Counted from the first letter of the stretch, positions 1 through 8,801 are shown. The stretch: DNA of 64,000 nt from Leptotrichia hongkongensis (GCF_007990635.1 NZ_AP019846.1:2170001-2234000); one strand, 5' to 3'. A program made the numbers and translations. The notes: generated by a model not told the origin, from the letters alone.

Positions 1-458
1 AAACTACAGCAAAAGAAATTTTGGATGATTTTCCACAAATTGATGCCTTTATTTCAGGAGTTGGAACTGCTGGAACTTTATCAGGTGTTGGAAAAAGATT
101 AAAAGAAGAAAGACCTGGAGTGCAAGTATTTGCTGTAGAACCTGCAACTTCCGCAGTATTATCAGGGGAACAGCCTGGAAAACATTCTCAACAAGGGCTT
201 GGAGCAGGTTTTATTCCTGGAAACTATGATGCTAATCTTGTAGACGGAATTATAAAAATAACTAATGAACAAGCAATAGAATTTGCAACAAGAGCTTCAA
301 AAGAAAACGGATTATTTGTAGGAATTTCTTCTGGAAGTGCAATTGCAGCGGCTTACGAAGTAGCTAAAAAATTAGGAAAAGGTAAAAAAGTATTAGCCGT
401 TTTACCTGATGGCGGAGAAAAATATCTATCAGTAGAAGTATTCAGAAAGAGTCTATAA
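1..458 (+). CDS. cysK: Cysteine synthase A, C-terminal part (cut by window edge)
   Basis: O-acetylserine sulfhydrylase, which makes cysteine from O-acetylserine and sulfide with pyridoxal phosphate (PLP). The open frame runs in from the left edge (codons begin at base 3), so about 151 C-terminal residues are visible and the PLP lysine lies outside. The sequence shows the glycine loop GVGTAGT that holds the PLP phosphate, the GLGAGFIP segment, and GISSGSA near the C-terminus, all typical of CysK. Serine acetyltransferase follows on the same strand but has its own promoter. The TTG at 21 is an internal codon, not a start. Confidence 0.95.
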   Translation, partial: TTAKEILDDFPQIDAFISGVGTAGTLSGVGKRLKEERPGVQVFAVEPATSAVLSGEQPGKHSQQGLGAGFIPGNYDANLVDGIIKITNEQAIEFATRASKENGLFVGISSGSAIAAAYEVAKKLGKGKKVLAVLPDGGEKYLSVEVFRKSL

Positions 459-482
459 AATTAATACAGTTTATCTAATTTG

Positions 483-533
483 GGCAAGGATTCTCTAATT
501 ATGAGATGAATTGCCTATTTTCATACTTTTTAA
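483..533 (+). terminator. Possible terminator after cysK
   Basis: GGCAA pairs with TTGCC around an inner TCTC/GAGA stem, followed by a T-rich stretch. The stem is weak and interrupted, so this is tentative. Confidence 0.35.
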
Positions 534-554
534 AAAAAATTATACAATAAAAAG

Positions 555-583
555 TTGTTTTTAAAACAGTTTTATTATATAAT
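555..583 (+). promoter_or_regulatory. Sigma-70-type promoter before cysE
   Basis: TTGTTT (555-560), a 17-base spacer and a perfect TATAAT (578-583). It lies about 25 bases before the cysE start. Confidence 0.6.
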
Positions 584-607
584 CTTAACATATAAATTTT
601 AAGGAGT

Positions 608-1156
608 GTGATTATTATTTTTAAATGGTTAATAAGTGAAATAAATAATATTGCAGAAAAAGATCCAGCTGTAAAACATAAAATAGAAGTTTTTCTTTAT
701 CCATCATTACATGCTATTATTAATCATAAAATTGCTCATTTTTTTCAAAAACGGAAATTATATTTTTTCGCAAGACTTATTTCTCAAATTTCTCGTTTTT
801 TTACAGGAATAGAGATTCATCCAGCCGCAAAACTAGGAAATAAAATATTCTTTGATCACGGAATGGGAATTGTAGTTGGAGAGACTGCTGAAATAGGAGA
901 TAATTGTGTTATATATCATGGTGTAACTCTCGGGGGTGTAAGCACATCCAAAGTCAAACGGCATCCTACACTAAAAAATAACGTTTCTGTAGGAGCTGGA
1001 GCAAAATTGCTTGGAAACATAGTAATCGGAAACAACGTAAGAATTGGAGCAAATTCAGTCGTTTTAAAAGATATTCCTGATGAAGCTGTAGCAGTAGGTA
1101 TTCCAGCTAGAATTATTCCAAAAACAGAAGAAGACTACTATATGTGGCATATTTAA
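608..1156 (+). CDS. cysE: Serine O-acetyltransferase
   Basis: Acetylates serine with acetyl-CoA to give O-acetylserine, the substrate of the CysK encoded just upstream. The 182 residues match a short-form enzyme: a helical N-terminal part (about 1-65), then a left-handed beta-helix of hexapeptide repeats (about 70-170) with the catalytic motifs [17 protein letters not shown] and HGVTLGG. The start is uncertain. AAGGAG (601-606) ends one base before the GTG at 608, too close for normal initiation, and the next three codons are ATT. Either GTG 608 or an unusual ATT start 3-9 bases later is used. Confidence 0.93.
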   Translation: MIIIFKWLISEINNIAEKDPAVKHKIEVFLYPSLHAIINHKIAHFFQKRKLYFFARLISQISRFFTGIEIHPAAKLGNKIFFDHGMGIVVGETAEIGDNCVIYHGVTLGGVSTSKVKRHPTLKNNVSVGAGAKLLGNIVIGNNVRIGANSVVLKDIPDEAVAVGIPARIIPKTEEDYYMWHI

Positions 1157-1202
1157 CTAAAATTTCAAAAAATAGAAACTTAAATTCAAATATCAAAAAA
1201 AT

Positions 1203-1231
1203 TTGACAATCAAAGTAAAATATGATATATT
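1203..1231 (+). promoter_or_regulatory. Promoter before flavodoxin
   Basis: Perfect TTGACA (1203-1208), a 17-base spacer and TATATT (1226-1231). The roughly 155-base leader before the flavodoxin start shows no clear regulatory structure. Confidence 0.6.
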
Positions 1232-1388
1232 TTTTATATAAAAATTTTAATAAGTAAAGTGAGAGTTTTAAATAAAACAATTTATTTCATTTCTTTTATT
1301 TAAAAGAAAATCAAAATGTATTATCTAAAAAATAGATAACCACATGAAAACAATATTTAAAACCAAACTACAAATACGGAGGGATAAA

Positions 1389-1883
1389 ATGGCAAAAGTA
1401 GGAATTTTTTTCGGATCAACAACAGGAGTAACTGAAGATATTGCTCATAAAATTGCAGAAAAAATAGACGGAGCAGAAGTTTTTAATATTGATGGAAATG
1501 AGGATAAATTAGAAGATTATGATGTACTGCTTTTAGGAGCTTCTACATGGGGATTTGGAGACTTGCAGGATGACTGGGCAGCGGTTGTAGATGACTTGGC
1601 AAGTAAAGACTTTAGCGGAAAAAAAGTAGGATACTTTGGAAGTGGAGATCAAGGTACTTTCTCTGATACATTTATGGACGGAATTGCTATCATTGATGAA
1701 GAAATCCAAAAAACTGGTGCAACAATTATTGGAAAAACTTCAACTGAAGGATATGAATTCAACGAATCAAGAGCAGCAAAAAATAATGAATTTTTAGGAC
1801 TGGCTTTAGATGAAGTCAATCAATCTGAATTAACAGATGAAAGAATTGACGCATGGGTTGAACAAATCAAAAAAGAATTTTAA
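1389..1883 (+). CDS. fld: Long-chain flavodoxin
   Basis: FMN-binding electron carrier that can replace ferredoxin, often when iron is low. It is 164 residues, the long-chain class. The sequence shows the phosphate loop GSTTGVTE (about 9-16), the FMN-stacking tryptophan region STWGFGDLQDDW (about 53-64) and the second flavin loop SGDQGTFSDTF (about 86-96). The ATG at 1389 is chosen because GGAGGG (1378-1383) lies six bases before it; an in-frame ATG at 1344 would add 15 residues not expected in a flavodoxin. It is a single-gene unit with its own promoter and terminator. Confidence 0.95.
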   Translation: MAKVGIFFGSTTGVTEDIAHKIAEKIDGAEVFNIDGNEDKLEDYDVLLLGASTWGFGDLQDDWAAVVDDLASKDFSGKKVGYFGSGDQGTFSDTFMDGIAIIDEEIQKTGATIIGKTSTEGYEFNESRAAKNNEFLGLALDEVNQSELTDERIDAWVEQIKKEF

Positions 1884-2029
1884 TAACTAACTATGTCTGT
1901 GAAAAATATTTTTTCAAATAAACTAATTATTTTCACAAAAGACAAACATAAATATAATTTTAGCTATATATTTATATATAACTAAGATAAATCAATTTTC
2001 ACAAGTTGATTTTCTCTCCAAAAATAAAG

Positions 2030-2057
2030 AAGGCGTTCATAAGAACGTCTTTTTTTG
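2030..2057 (+). terminator. Terminator after flavodoxin
   Basis: Nine-base-pair stem AAGGCGTTC/GAACGTCTT with loop ATAA, followed by seven T. Confidence 0.85.
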
Positions 2058-2078
2058 ATTTTTTCAAGGTTTCTAACT

Positions 2079-2536
2079 TATACTAAATCTTGAATAAATT
2101 TTTATAATAGGGGTATTTGATAGCTAATTCATAATCATTCAACTTTTTTATTTTCGTAGGATTGCTAATTGGTATAAATCCTTATTTTACAGTAAAGATT
2201 TATCCTAATAATTAAAATTGTGACAAAATTAACCTATGACTAATCTATAATGTTTTTCTAAACTAACAAAAACAAATAGTTTCCCATCAAAAAAAATGCT
2301 ACAACAGATTATTTTATACCAGGTCTTGTTAAAAAAACCAAAATTATAGTAAAACTAGTTTAAAACAGAACTCAAAAATTATGACTATTTTACTCAAACC
2401 CTAAATTATATAATTTCTAGAAGTTTAATTTTAAATGGGTTCGAATATATATCTCAAAATTACTTGAAAACATTAATTTTATATCCTTTATTTAGAAAAG
2501 TTTTCAATAAATTCGTTATTTAGATGAGGATTAATA
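2079..2536. repeat. 400-bp-type repeat (copy B1), split by a smaller repeat
   Basis: Non-coding element that also occurs at 12584-12978 (nearly complete, opposite orientation) and 50913-51153 (deleted). Its ends are related to inverted TATACTAAACCC...ATTTAAA termini. Recognisable blocks are CATAATCATTCAAC, TTTTCGTAGGATTGCT and TATCCTTTATT.AGAAAAG. This copy is diverged and carries a 107-bp repeat of the other family at 2345-2451 between its central and right parts. With the flanks it fills most of the gene-free stretch 1884-2687. Confidence 0.75.
2345..2451 (+). repeat. 106-bp repeat (copy A1), nested inside B1
   Basis: Begins TATAGTAAAAC and ends ATGGGTTCGAATATATA. Four further copies lie at 8686-8791, 12346-12450, 55583-55688 and 58057-58161. 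Both ends start with TATA, and the outer 22 bases form an imperfect inverted repeat, as in a miniature transposable element with a TA target. Confidence 0.8.
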
Positions 2537-2612
2537 CTAAAATTAGAAATTTATCTTTTTTACACATTTTCACTTCAATTTTAAAAATTTTGAAAAAAAA
2601 TCAAAAAAATAC

Positions 2613-2640
2613 TTGGTTTTTTTATATTATATGGTATACT
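2613..2640 (+). promoter_or_regulatory. Promoter before small exported protein
   Basis: TTGGTT (2613-2618), a 16-base spacer and TATACT (2635-2640), 48 bases before the start codon. Confidence 0.5.
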
Positions 2641-2687
2641 GTAATTGTAAACGGTAATATAAAAATTTAAAAAAGGAGCTGATTAGC

Positions 2688-2978
2688 ATGAAAAAATTAA
2701 TTCTAGTAGGATTTTTAGCATTTGGAGCATTAGGATTCTCAAGATTTGTAAACGAATGTCAAGTTACTAGTAAAGCAAAAGGAAGAGCAACTTGTGAAAG
2801 TTTGGAATCTGGAAAAACATTCCAATTTACAAGCGGTAAATTATCTTCAATTTCAAAAGGATCTACTTATAAAATTTATTTTGAAGGAAATGGATACAAA
2901 GGGTTACGTCTAACTAAGGCTACTCTTGTTTCTTCTGACGATTCTTCAGATTACGATGATTCTGAGGGAGATGACTAA
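2688..2978 (+). CDS. Small exported protein, unknown function
   Basis: 96 residues with an N-terminal secretion signal (residues 1-17, ending about GALGFS) and a short mature domain holding two cysteines (about 24 and 37) that could form a disulfide. It ends in an acidic serine/aspartate tail (SSDDSSDYDDSEGDD). AAGGAG lies nine bases before the ATG. A promoter precedes it and a two-way terminator follows, so it is a single-gene unit. I recognise no family; the mature part could be a small beta-rich domain (weak inference). Confidence 0.75.
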   Translation: MKKLILVGFLAFGALGFSRFVNECQVTSKAKGRATCESLESGKTFQFTSGKLSSISKGSTYKIYFEGNGYKGLRLTKATLVSSDDSSDYDDSEGDD

Positions 2979-3003
2979 TTAATTATCTCTTTAATAAATG
3001 TAT

Positions 3004-3041
3004 AAAAAAAACTCTAAGTTTTTATAAACCTAGAGTTTTTT
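3004..3041. terminator. Two-way terminator between the small exported protein and lysS
   Basis: AAAACTCTA (3008-3016) pairs with TAGAGTTTT (3031-3039), with A-runs on one side and T-runs on the other. It can end transcription of both convergent genes. Confidence 0.8.
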
Positions 3042-3053
3042 ATTTATATTAAA

Positions 3054-4538
3054 TTATAATTCGATATCTTCTTTTCTTAAAGTTGGGAATAAAATAACAT
3101 CTCTAATTGAAGCAGAATTCGTCTGTAACATAACTAGTCTGTCGATTCCTATTCCAAGCCCTCCTGCTGGTGGCATTCCATATTCTAAGGCACGGATATA
3201 GTCTAAATCCATTCCTTGTGCTTCATCATCTCCAGCTTCCTTCAATTTCACCTGTTCTTCAAATCTTTCCTTCTGATCTCTCGGATCATTTAATTCTGAA
3301 TAAGCATTGGCAAACTCTCTTCCTGAAATAAACAATTCAAATCTGTCTACCCATTCAGTTTCACCTTTTTGGTTTTTTGAAAGCGGAGAAATTTCTTTTG
3401 GATATTCTGTAATAAATGTTGGATTTAATAAAGTTCCCTCGACTTTTTCTTCAAATATCAAGTTTAAAATTCCATATTTTGTATAAGTTTTGTCTTTTTC
3501 TAGCGGAATATTCATTTCTTTTGCTTTATTTATAGCATCTTCATCACTGCTAACTGTGTCAAAATCAAATCCAGTTGTTTCTTTTACAATGTCCTTCATT
3601 GTAACACGTCTCCAAGGCTTTGCCATATTAATAGTCTTATCTTCATATTCAATCTCATATTTACCATGAAGCTCAAATGTCAAGCTTGAAATCAAATCTT
3701 CTGTCAAGTCCATCATATCATTAAAATCAGCATAAGCCTGATACAGTTCCATCATTGTAAATTCTGGATTGTGTTTTATTGAAATTCCTTCATTTCTAAA
3801 ACTTCTGTTTATTTCGAATACTTTTTCAAATCCACCTACAAGCAGTCTTTTTAAGTATAATTCAGGTGCTATTCTCAAAAACAGCTCCATATCAAGTGCA
3901 TTATGGTGTGTTACAAATGGTCTTGCTGTAGCCCCTCCAGCAACTGGGTGCATCATTGGAGTTTCCACTTCTGTAAATCCTTGTTTTTCAAGATAGCTTC
4001 TAAAAAATCTTATAATTTGGAATCTTTTTTTCATAGTATCCATAACTTCCCTGTTCATTACAAGATCCACATATCTTTGTCTGTAACGAGTTTCGATGTT
4101 AGTTAACCCATGAAATTTTTCTGGAAGTGGACGTACATTTTTAGATAATACTTCAAAAGAATCTACTCTTAAAGTCAATTCTCCAGTATTAGTTCTAAAA
4201 AGTTTCCCTTCAAGTCCAATAAAATCTCCAAGTCCCATTTTTTTATAAATTTCGTACTGTTCTTCTCCAACTTCATCTTTTTTTACATAGTATTGAATTT
4301 TCCCAGTTGGATCCTGAATTTGTCCAAATCCATTTTTCCCCATTCTTCTAAAGGCAACGATTCTTCCAGCTGTTTTAAATACTTTATCACAAGTTTCATC
4401 GTATTGATTTATTTCTGCAATATCATTTAATTTTTCATATTTTCGGCCATACGGTTCAATTCCTATTTCTTTCAGTTCTTCTACTTTTTTTAATTTTTCT
4501 TTTATAATACCATTATCATTGTGGTTTTGATTGCTCAT
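3054..4538 (-). CDS. lysS: Lysyl-tRNA synthetase, class II
   Basis: Charges tRNA-Lys. At 494 residues it has the usual length. The N-terminal OB-fold anticodon-binding domain (about 50-150) is followed by the class II core: motif 2 around [14 protein letters not shown] (about 246-259) and motif 3 [13 protein letters not shown] near the C-terminus. The start is supported by AAAGGA about eight bases upstream. It is the last gene of a minus-strand run: the DUF1934-like gene ends 20 bases before it. Confidence 0.97.
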   Translation of the reverse strand: MSNQNHNDNGIIKEKLKKVEELKEIGIEPYGRKYEKLNDIAEINQYDETCDKVFKTAGRIVAFRRMGKNGFGQIQDPTGKIQYYVKKDEVGEEQYEIYKKMGLGDFIGLEGKLFRTNTGELTLRVDSFEVLSKNVRPLPEKFHGLTNIETRYRQRYVDLVMNREVMDTMKKRFQIIRFFRSYLEKQGFTEVETPMMHPVAGGATARPFVTHHNALDMELFLRIAPELYLKRLLVGGFEKVFEINRSFRNEGISIKHNPEFTMMELYQAYADFNDMMDLTEDLISSLTFELHGKYEIEYEDKTINMAKPWRRVTMKDIVKETTGFDFDTVSSDEDAINKAKEMNIPLEKDKTYTKYGILNLIFEEKVEGTLLNPTFITEYPKEISPLSKNQKGETEWVDRFELFISGREFANAYSELNDPRDQKERFEEQVKLKEAGDDEAQGMDLDYIRALEYGMPPAGGLGIGIDRLVMLQTNSASIRDVILFPTLRKEDIEL

Positions 4539-4558
4539 CTATTTTTCCTTTCTGCTTT

Positions 4559-4930
4559 TTAATTATCTAACATTTGTATTTCTAAATTTATACTATTTAT
4601 CACTTCATTACCATCTATTATATCATATTCCAGCATTATTTTTCCATTTTCTTTTTCAAATTTTTTTGTAAAAATTTCATATTTCCCACGAAATTTTGTT
4701 GTAATGAAAGTAAACGAAGTATTTTTATCTTTTTTGAATATCTGCTTGAAATTGATTTCGCCGTGTCGGTAAATTTCAATGGAATCAATTTTATCAACAA
4801 TCTTACATTTTCCATATTCATCTTTGTAATGATATTCTTTTTTTTCATCAACAATTATTATTTTTTCCAGTTCAAATAACTTTTCATAATTTTCTTTAAA
4901 TTTATCCAAACTTTTTATTTTTATTTTCAT
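4559..4930 (-). CDS. DUF1934-like small beta-barrel protein
   Basis: 123 residues, cytoplasmic, with no signal or membrane segment. The order of features resembles DUF1934 (YwiB-type, a calycin-like barrel): IDSIEIYRHGEINFKQIF in the middle, then TTKFRGKYEIFTKKFE, then the closing strand KIMLEYDI. The biochemical role of the family is not established. It sits between a DUF1292-like gene and lysS with short gaps, so it is probably co-transcribed with these housekeeping genes. The assignment is from remembered family pattern only. Confidence 0.7.
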   Translation of the reverse strand: MKIKIKSLDKFKENYEKLFELEKIIIVDEKKEYHYKDEYGKCKIVDKIDSIEIYRHGEINFKQIFKKDKNTSFTFITTKFRGKYEIFTKKFEKENGKIMLEYDIIDGNEVINSINLEIQMLDN

Positions 4931-4954
4931 TTTTTTCCTTAAATATTTTGGTTT

Positions 4955-5386
4955 TTATTCATCTTCATCATCAAAGAAATCATCTAAAAATTCAGATAAA
5001 TCCTCATCATCTTCGTCTTCATTGTCAAAAAATCCATTTTCATCATTATTATCATCATTTAATGAATCAAAATTTCTTTCATCAAATTCTCCATCCACAT
5101 TTTCATTTTTGTCGTATTCTCCGAAATCTTCGTTCCAATACATGTAATCCTTGTCAGACCCATAATATTCATCATTCCATATTTCAAGAACTTGATCTTC
5201 CTCATCTTCATCCAAATCATACAGTTCCTCTTCAATACTGTCATAGTAAAAAACCTTTTTTTCCCCAGTTTCATCATCGCAAACTAAATATTCCTTATCT
5301 CCTACCGTAATATTTGAAAGGCACGTATATCCTTCAACGTCACCCTCATTATTGATTTTTTCAAATTCTTCCCCAGCAGAATACAT
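4955..5386 (-). CDS. DUF1292-like acidic protein
   Basis: 143 residues. The first half (about 1-80) resembles DUF1292 (YrzB family), with ITVGDKEYLVCDDETGEKKVFYY and a run of Glu/Asp. The C-terminal half is an extremely acidic, low-complexity Asp/Glu/Asn tail ending DDFFDDEDE, much longer than in small family members. Function unknown; such genes often sit near translation or RNA genes. The GGAGG-type site just before the ATG overlaps the intergenic space to rlmH (12 bases), which indicates co-transcription. Confidence 0.7.
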   Translation of the reverse strand: MYSAGEEFEKINNEGDVEGYTCLSNITVGDKEYLVCDDETGEKKVFYYDSIEEELYDLDEDEEDQVLEIWNDEYYGSDKDYMYWNEDFGEYDKNENVDGEFDERNFDSLNDDNNDENGFFDNEDEDDEDLSEFLDDFFDDEDE

Positions 5387-5398
5387 AATCTCCCTCCG

Positions 5399-5869
5399 TT
5401 ATTTATGATATTTTATATTATTATTAATTGAAACCCATCTGTATAGTTGCTCTGTTAAAATTAATCGCATAAGTTGATGTGGAAAAGTCATTGGCGAAAA
5501 ACATAATCTGAAATCCACAATTTTTCGTAAATTATCATTTACACCATTTGAACCGCCTATTATAAAATTAATTTCACTGCTTATCATAGAAATTTCTTCA
5601 ATTTTTTGTGCCATTTCTTCTGAATCAAGCATTTTTCCTTTTAAATCAAGTAAAATATTGTATGAATAACTTTTTTTTGAGATTGCATTTATTATTCTTT
5701 CAGTCTCAGAATTTATTGCATTTTCAATACCTTTGTTATCATCTTCTTCAGCAAGTTCTATAATTTCGAGTTTAATGTACTTTGATAACCTTTTTAAAAA
5801 TTCATTTATTCCCTCTTTTATATATTTTTCTTTTATTTTTCCAATACACACTACATTAATTCTTATCAT
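5399..5869 (-). CDS. rlmH: 23S rRNA pseudouridine-1915 N3-methyltransferase
   Basis: SPOUT-family methyltransferase that modifies pseudouridine 1915 in helix 69 of 23S rRNA using S-adenosylmethionine. It is 156 residues, the family's usual length. The knot motifs are visible: NFIIGGSNGV (about 101-110) and SPMTFPHQLMRLILTEQLYR (about 125-144), ending in the typical YHK. It lies 60 bases after the end of mutL and 12 bases before the DUF1292-like gene. Confidence 0.95.
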   Translation of the reverse strand: MIRINVVCIGKIKEKYIKEGINEFLKRLSKYIKLEIIELAEEDDNKGIENAINSETERIINAISKKSYSYNILLDLKGKMLDSEEMAQKIEEISMISSEINFIIGGSNGVNDNLRKIVDFRLCFSPMTFPHQLMRLILTEQLYRWVSINNNIKYHK

Positions 5870-5929
5870 ATTTTTTCCTTATTGTCAAAAGTTTTTTCAT
5901 TTTTTTACTAAATTTCTCAATTTTTACCT

Positions 5930-6793
5930 TTATTTTCTTCTTCCAAACATTTTATCCAAATCATTTCTAGAAAGTTTTACAATAATTGGACGTCCATGCG
6001 GACACGTATATTTCCCAACTTCGTGAATCCTTCGAACCATATTCTGCATTTCAAATGTGTCAAGTTTTTGTCCAGCCTTCACGGCTCCTTTGCATGACAT
6101 CGAAATAATAATATTTTCCCGCAAATCCTTTATTTCAACTTCATTTTTCAAATCCATAAGTAACTGTAAAAATACATTTTCAATGCTATCCCGAAAATCA
6201 AAGGCAGGCACGGCACGAATGACAACTTCATCTTCTGAAAATTCATCAATGTCAAATCCAAAATCTTTAAAAATGTCAACATTTTCAAAAATAATATTTT
6301 TTTCAATTTGTGTAACTTCCATTTTTAACGGTAATAATAAATGCTGTGATTCAATTTTATTATTATAAAACTTGTCCTTTAGCTCTTCATACAAAATTCT
6401 CTCATGGATAATATGCTGATCATAAATTTCCAGTTCGTCATCTCTGCGAACAAGAATATATGTGTCAAAAATCTGCCCTAGAATATCATAATGAAACTGC
6501 TTTCCGATATGTTTTTCAAACGTTCCGACTTTATAATGGGATTCATTTTCAGTATTTTCATTTATAGTATCAAAATTTCTATATTCAGTAGTATTTTTAT
6601 AATTCTCAAAATCACTTCTTTTATCCCAATTTTTCGTAGAATATTCATTCTTTGTCTTAAAGTTTTCCACATTGTTTTCCACAGTCATTTTTGAATCATC
6701 ATTCATCTTATTCCATATTTCATCAACGCTTAAATCATTTTCGTTTTTGTTTTTTATAAAGTTTTCACCATTTGAAAAACTATCATTACTCAT
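5930..6793 (-). CDS. mutL: MutL, C-terminal part (downstream of a frameshift)
   Basis: C-terminal dimerisation and endonuclease part of the mismatch-repair protein MutL, 287 residues as an independent frame. It contains the metal-binding endonuclease motif DQHIIHERILYEE (DQHA-x2-E-x4-E type), SCKGAVKAG and CPHGRPI, so it belongs to the nicking class of MutL found where MutH is absent. The ATG overlaps the N-terminal frame's stop (ATGA), but the frame is open seven codons further upstream. A normal MutL is one polypeptide, so this is half of a split gene. One additional base in the A5 run at 6809-6813 would join the halves into about 691 residues. Confidence 0.9.
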   Translation of the reverse strand: MSNDSFSNGENFIKNKNENDLSVDEIWNKMNDDSKMTVENNVENFKTKNEYSTKNWDKRSDFENYKNTTEYRNFDTINENTENESHYKVGTFEKHIGKQFHYDILGQIFDTYILVRRDDELEIYDQHIIHERILYEELKDKFYNNKIESQHLLLPLKMEVTQIEKNIIFENVDIFKDFGFDIDEFSEDEVVIRAVPAFDFRDSIENVFLQLLMDLKNEVEIKDLRENIIISMSCKGAVKAGQKLDTFEMQNMVRRIHEVGKYTCPHGRPIIVKLSRNDLDKMFGRRK

Positions 6794-8004
6794 ATTTTCA
6801 GAACTATCAAAAACTCAGAATTTTTATCATTTTTATTAAAATCATCCGCTGAAAAATTATCTTTCTCATTTAAATTTTTAGTATTTTCTAAACTTTTTCC
6901 GTCAAAAGTTTCCAAACTTATAACTTTTTGATTTTCCCCCTTCAAAACATCATGAGAAAACAAATCATCCTTTTCCAAAGCGACATTCTCATTAATATTC
7001 ATATTTTTCTTTATCAAGTCAATATTAGGTTGCCAGTTTTCTCTGTCATTGTAGTAAAAAAAGTCATCAATTGCTGATTTTATTTCATTATAAACAATTT
7101 TATCATTTGAGAATTTTATTATTTTTTTGGATGGGTGAACGTTTACATCTATTTCTTTTGGATCAGCATTGTAAAAAATAATTGCAAATGGATATTTCCC
7201 CTTCATTAATTTAGTGTAATAGCCGTCTATAACAGCACGTTCAATAGTTGCTGACTTTACATATCGGTTATTTACAAAAGTAAACATAAAGTCCTTTGAA
7301 CTTCGTAAAATTTCTACGTTACCTAAATATCCATATTCAAATTTTTTCAAATTTCTCAAAACTGACTTTCCAAATAATTCAAGAATTGTATTATCAATCC
7401 CTTTTCCACTTGTCTTTATCGTACTTTTCCCAGCGAGTTCCAGCGAAAAAGCCACATTACTGTTTGAAAGTGCTTCCTTTAGTACAATATCCCTAATTTT
7501 ACCGTATTCTGTTGACATTTTGCGTAAAAATTTCCGTCTGGCAGGCGTATTGTAAAATAAATCCCTGACTTCCATTTCTGTACCGACATTTCTCGAAACT
7601 TCCTCAAACTTTCTCACAACTCCGCCATAACAGCCAATTTTGTATCCTACAGGACTATTTTCAGAACGTGTAGTAATCGTAAGCTTAGACACCGCCGCAA
7701 TAGACGACAAAGCCTCTCCACGAAACCCATAAGTGTTTAAATTAAAAACATCTTCCTTTTCCTTAATTTTAGAAGTAGCATGCCGTTCCACCGACAAAAG
7801 AGTATCGTCCTTATCCATCCCAATTCCGTTATCACTTACTTTAACATCCGTTCCAGCTTTAAAAACCTCAATTTTTATCATTGTAGCCTTCGCATCCAGC
7901 GAGTTCTCAATCATCTCCTTAATCATCGAAGCTGGATTTTCCACAACTTCCCCAGCGGCAATAATATTTGACACTTTTTCATCAAGTATTTTTATATATC
8001 CCAC
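6790..8004 (-). CDS. mutL: MutL, N-terminal ATPase part (ends at a frameshift)
   Basis: N-terminal GHKL ATPase of MutL, 404 residues. Visible motifs: catalytic Glu30 and Asn34 in KEMIENSLDA, DNGIGM (about 58-63), YGFRGEAL (about 91-98), and the transducer-domain sequence HPSKKIIKF. The frame continues into an Asn/Lys/Glu/Asp-rich linker and stops after FLIVLKI, right after a run of five T on the coding strand. Linker sequence and the endonuclease domain continue in the next frame. Either the gene is inactivated or switchable, or a base was missed in the run. The upstream membrane-protein gene ends 19 bases before the start. Confidence 0.93.
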   Translation of the reverse strand: MGYIKILDEKVSNIIAAGEVVENPASMIKEMIENSLDAKATMIKIEVFKAGTDVKVSDNGIGMDKDDTLLSVERHATSKIKEKEDVFNLNTYGFRGEALSSIAAVSKLTITTRSENSPVGYKIGCYGGVVRKFEEVSRNVGTEMEVRDLFYNTPARRKFLRKMSTEYGKIRDIVLKEALSNSNVAFSLELAGKSTIKTSGKGIDNTILELFGKSVLRNLKKFEYGYLGNVEILRSSKDFMFTFVNNRYVKSATIERAVIDGYYTKLMKGKYPFAIIFYNADPKEIDVNVHPSKKIIKFSNDKIVYNEIKSAIDDFFYYNDRENWQPNIDLIKKNMNINENVALEKDDLFSHDVLKGENQKVISLETFDGKSLENTKNLNEKDNFSADDFNKNDKNSEFLIVLKI

Positions 8005-8023
8005 AATTTCTCCTCCTTTTTCA

Positions 8024-8581
8024 TCAGTTTTTCTTTTTTAAGACAAATACAGCTATCATACAGACAATTAATCCAGCAACTGCAGGCTTTAACATTGACA
8101 ATGCACTATTGCCAGTTAAAAGGTAGCTGTTAAATATTTTAAGAATTGCAGTTGCTATTAAAATTAATAAAAGTAATTTCCAGTTTTTTGTCAAAGTTGA
8201 AACTATTATAAAAATAAAAAAAATTATAACAGTAAAAAACAGGGCAATTTTATCCATTGTCCATCCACTTTTCAAATAATTTGCTTCAAAATTTAAAAAT
8301 TTTACAATTTCAGGATTAATTATATTTGGCTTTGGAAACCAGAACATGCTCGTAAACAGACCAAAAATAGAAATTGAAATTCCTGAAAACCTCTTTTTGT
8401 ATGCACTCCAGATTATTGGAATAATAAATAGTGGTCTAATATACCAGCTTAGTATATTATGGTGTCGCTGAAATGCCCACATAAAAAATATGTTATTACT
8501 AAAAAATAAATAAATTAAAATTATTGTCATAATTCCAAATAATATACCTATAGCTATGTCAAATTTTCTTGATTTATCCAT
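8024..8581 (-). CDS. Membrane protein, unknown function
   Basis: 185 residues with about five to six hydrophobic segments: near 9-28, 45-60, 65-83, 112-127, 131-150 and 160-182. A conserved-looking loop FQRHHNILSWYIRPLF (about 38-53) resembles a motif I have seen in uncharacterised small membrane proteins, but I cannot name the family. It sits 19 bases upstream of mutL and probably heads this operon. No signal peptide or enzyme motif is apparent. Confidence 0.7.
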   Translation of the reverse strand: MDKSRKFDIAIGILFGIMTIILIYLFFSNNIFFMWAFQRHHNILSWYIRPLFIIPIIWSAYKKRFSGISISIFGLFTSMFWFPKPNIINPEIVKFLNFEANYLKSGWTMDKIALFFTVIIFFIFIIVSTLTKNWKLLLLILIATAILKIFNSYLLTGNSALSMLKPAVAGLIVCMIAVFVLKKKN

Positions 8582-8685
8582 TATTCAAAATCCTTTCCAA
8601 AATATATTTTAACTCTTTCAATATTAAACTGATAAAATCAAACAATTTTAGGAATTATCATAATTTTTTATTTTCAATTTCAAAT

Positions 8686-8791
8686 TATACTCAAACCTAC
8701 TTAAAATTAAACTACTAAAAATTATATAAATTTAGGGTTTGAGTAAAATAGTCATAACTTTTAAGTTTTGTTTTAAAGCAGTTTTACTATA
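8686..8791 (-). repeat. 106-bp repeat (copy A2)
   Basis: Inverted relative to A1: starts TATACTCAAACC and ends GCAGTTTTACTATA. Within it ACTCAAACCTA can pair with AGGGTTTGAGT, and AGTAAAAT with GTTTTACT, giving two adjacent hairpins. It occupies most of the gap between the membrane-protein gene and mvaD. Confidence 0.8.
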
Positions 8792-8801
8792 ATTTTCACA
8801 A

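Noticed and set aside
1344-1388. Upstream extension of flavodoxin from ATG 1344
   Set aside because: The GGAGGG site is placed for ATG 1389, and the extra 15 residues do not belong to the flavodoxin fold.
2431-2451. GGGTTCGAAT, resembling a tRNA T-loop
   Set aside because: It is the end of the 106-bp repeat, recurs in copy A3, and no cloverleaf surrounds it.
4948-5310. 120-codon plus-strand open frame rich in histidine
   Set aside because: Antisense to the acidic tail of the DUF1292-like gene; its composition is a mirror of the Asp/Glu codons.
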